Positions 63,272-64,000 of a stretch of DNA of 64,000 nucleotides are shown here, piece by piece. The first letter of the stretch is position 1; each line of letters begins with the position of its first letter. The notes beneath the pieces were generated by a model. That model saw nothing but the letters and a program-made list of their open reading frames with translations. It had not been told where the DNA came from and made no database searches. Source of the DNA: Pedobacter ginsengisoli (GTDB lineage Bacteria; Bacteroidota; Bacteroidia; Sphingobacteriales; Sphingobacteriaceae); assembly GCF_030244015.1 (NCBI RefSeq), contig NZ_JASSYX010000001.1, positions 1,178,001-1,242,000 on the forward strand. The letters run 5' to 3'. Position numbers and translations under genes: made by a program.

Positions 63272-64000
63272 ATGGAAGAGATCAATCGTTTTTTGCGCTT
63301 ACTCAATAAACATAAATATATAATCATCGCAATTCCGATGATTGCGATAATCATCGCTTTCTTTTTAGTCCGTAATCTGCCTGATTCTTATGTTTCTCAG
63401 GCTCAGATCTCTACCGGCATTGTTGACGAGACCCAGAATATTTTTTCACGCGCCCAAACTTCGTCCAAGAGCTATGACATATACCAGGAATTCAGTAACC
63501 TGGTCGAGATGATGCGAATGAAAAAAATGCTGGACCAGATTTCCTATAAACTTATTCTCCACGATTTAACGGCGCCGGTACCTTTCAGACCATTGAGTAA
63601 AGAAATTAAACATCTGTCCGGTTCCGCAAAGAATAAGATTGTGGCAACCTTTCAGAATAATTATAATGAAACAAAGTCGCTGAACTTATGGAACAAGGAG
63701 CAGAATGACCTGCACCAGCTGCTGCTTGCTATGAACTATGATAGTGAATCCATCCGGGGGAAACTTAAAACTTACAGGGCAGGAGATAGTGATTTCATAA
63801 ATGTTGAATATGAATCTGAGAATCCGGAGCTTTCAGCTTTTGTTGCAAATACGCTATGTTCGGAGTTCATAAAGTATTATACTGTTTTAGTTAAGACCAA
63901 TCAGCTTAAGGCAAATACATTTCTCGGCACCCTTTTAAAAGAAAAGAAAGATGCCATGAATGAAAAGATACTTACGCTGAGGAATTATAAAGTAGCCAAT
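63272..64000 (+). CDS. Wzz/GumC-type polysaccharide chain-length determinant, N-terminal part
   Basis: The frame starts at 63272, directly after the TolC-like stop, and is open to the window edge (243 residues visible). An N-terminal membrane helix (KYIIIAIPMIAIIIAFFLVR, residues 15-34) leads to a periplasmic domain that includes YVSQAQISTGIVDET, VEYESENPELSAFVANTLC and a coiled coil beginning LLKEKKDAMNEKI. This matches polysaccharide co-polymerases that control chain length with the polymerase/export machinery. The C-terminal helix and any tyrosine-kinase part lie beyond the window. Confidence 0.85.
   Translation, partial: MEEINRFLRLLNKHKYIIIAIPMIAIIIAFFLVRNLPDSYVSQAQISTGIVDETQNIFSRAQTSSKSYDIYQEFSNLVEMMRMKKMLDQISYKLILHDLTAPVPFRPLSKEIKHLSGSAKNKIVATFQNNYNETKSLNLWNKEQNDLHQLLLAMNYDSESIRGKLKTYRAGDSDFINVEYESENPELSAFVANTLCSEFIKYYTVLVKTNQLKANTFLGTLLKEKKDAMNEKILTLRNYKVAN

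Noticed and set aside
1..64000. CRISPR array, tRNA/rRNA genes, prophage or insertion sequence
   Set aside because: No regular spacer-repeat series, cloverleaf-like sequence, transposase, integrase or phage gene was seen on either strand.

Overview
The window reads as chromosomal DNA of a Bacteroidota bacterium, most likely Sphingobacteriaceae (Pedobacter-like). The grounds are two SusC/SusD-type loci, a PorP/SprF plus OmpA/PD40 plus gliding-type C-terminal domain trio (type IX secretion system, T9SS), carboxypeptidase-regulatory-type N-termini on outer-membrane receptors, A-rich leaders with little Shine-Dalgarno signal, and promoters that fit the Bacteroidota pattern TTG-N19-21-TAnnTTTG. The genus is inferred. 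No rRNA, tRNA, CRISPR array or insertion sequence was seen.

Positions 1-19.0 kb form a carbohydrate/amphiphile catabolic region. The end of a SusD gene and its terminator are followed by a tightly packed seven-gene operon (535-11620): SSS-family transporter, glutamine-amidotransferase-like protein, neutral-ceramidase-like hydrolase, secreted six-hairpin-type protein, histidinol-dehydrogenase-family enzyme (HpsN-like rather than biosynthetic), DUF2961/GH172 protein and sialate O-acetylesterase-like esterase. A LacI-type regulator follows. Converging on it is a second SusC-SusD pair with a translationally coupled periplasmic PHP-domain phosphoesterase. The substrate is not evident.

Positions 19.2-33.8 kb are mixed housekeeping and accessory genes: ankyrin protein, MgtC, PPK2, an AraC regulator with DJ-1-like domain divergent from an SRPBCC gene, DinB, a PEP-mutase/isocitrate-lyase-like enzyme, an ArsR-MFS unit with a perfect 13-bp-arm operator, a VanZ fusion, and an outer-membrane receptor divergent from a LytS/LytTR two-component pair. 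Positions 33.8-37.0 kb hold Anbu (proteasome-like peptidase), a transglutaminase and a SulP transporter. Positions 37.0-42.9 kb are a Ter-type stress operon: HAD, PRTase, two TerD, TelA, an unrecognised protein and TerC, closed by a bidirectional terminator.

Positions 42.9-47.9 kb carry an OmpA porin, a beta-CASP metallo-beta-lactamase-fold protein, an NAD-dependent epimerase-like protein, a cold-shock protein and small envelope proteins.

Positions 48.0-64.0 kb are an exopolysaccharide/surface locus and the most unusual part. A response regulator overlaps a sugar transferase fused to a degenerate receiver domain. Next come a lipoprotein glycosidase and a 1263-residue fusion of a cellulose-synthase-like GT2 with a GH26-like hydrolase, a second degenerate TIM-barrel and an Ig-like tail. 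Converging on it, one base pair away, is a four-gene operon of a T9SS-sorted lectin/Ig adhesin, PorP/SprF, an OmpA/PD40 lipoprotein-like protein and a membrane-anchored tandem GH26 whose first domain has lost its nucleophile. A half-length TolC-like protein and a Wzz-type chain-length protein (cut by the window edge) resume on the plus strand. Together they suggest a polysaccharide made, trimmed and bound at the cell surface.
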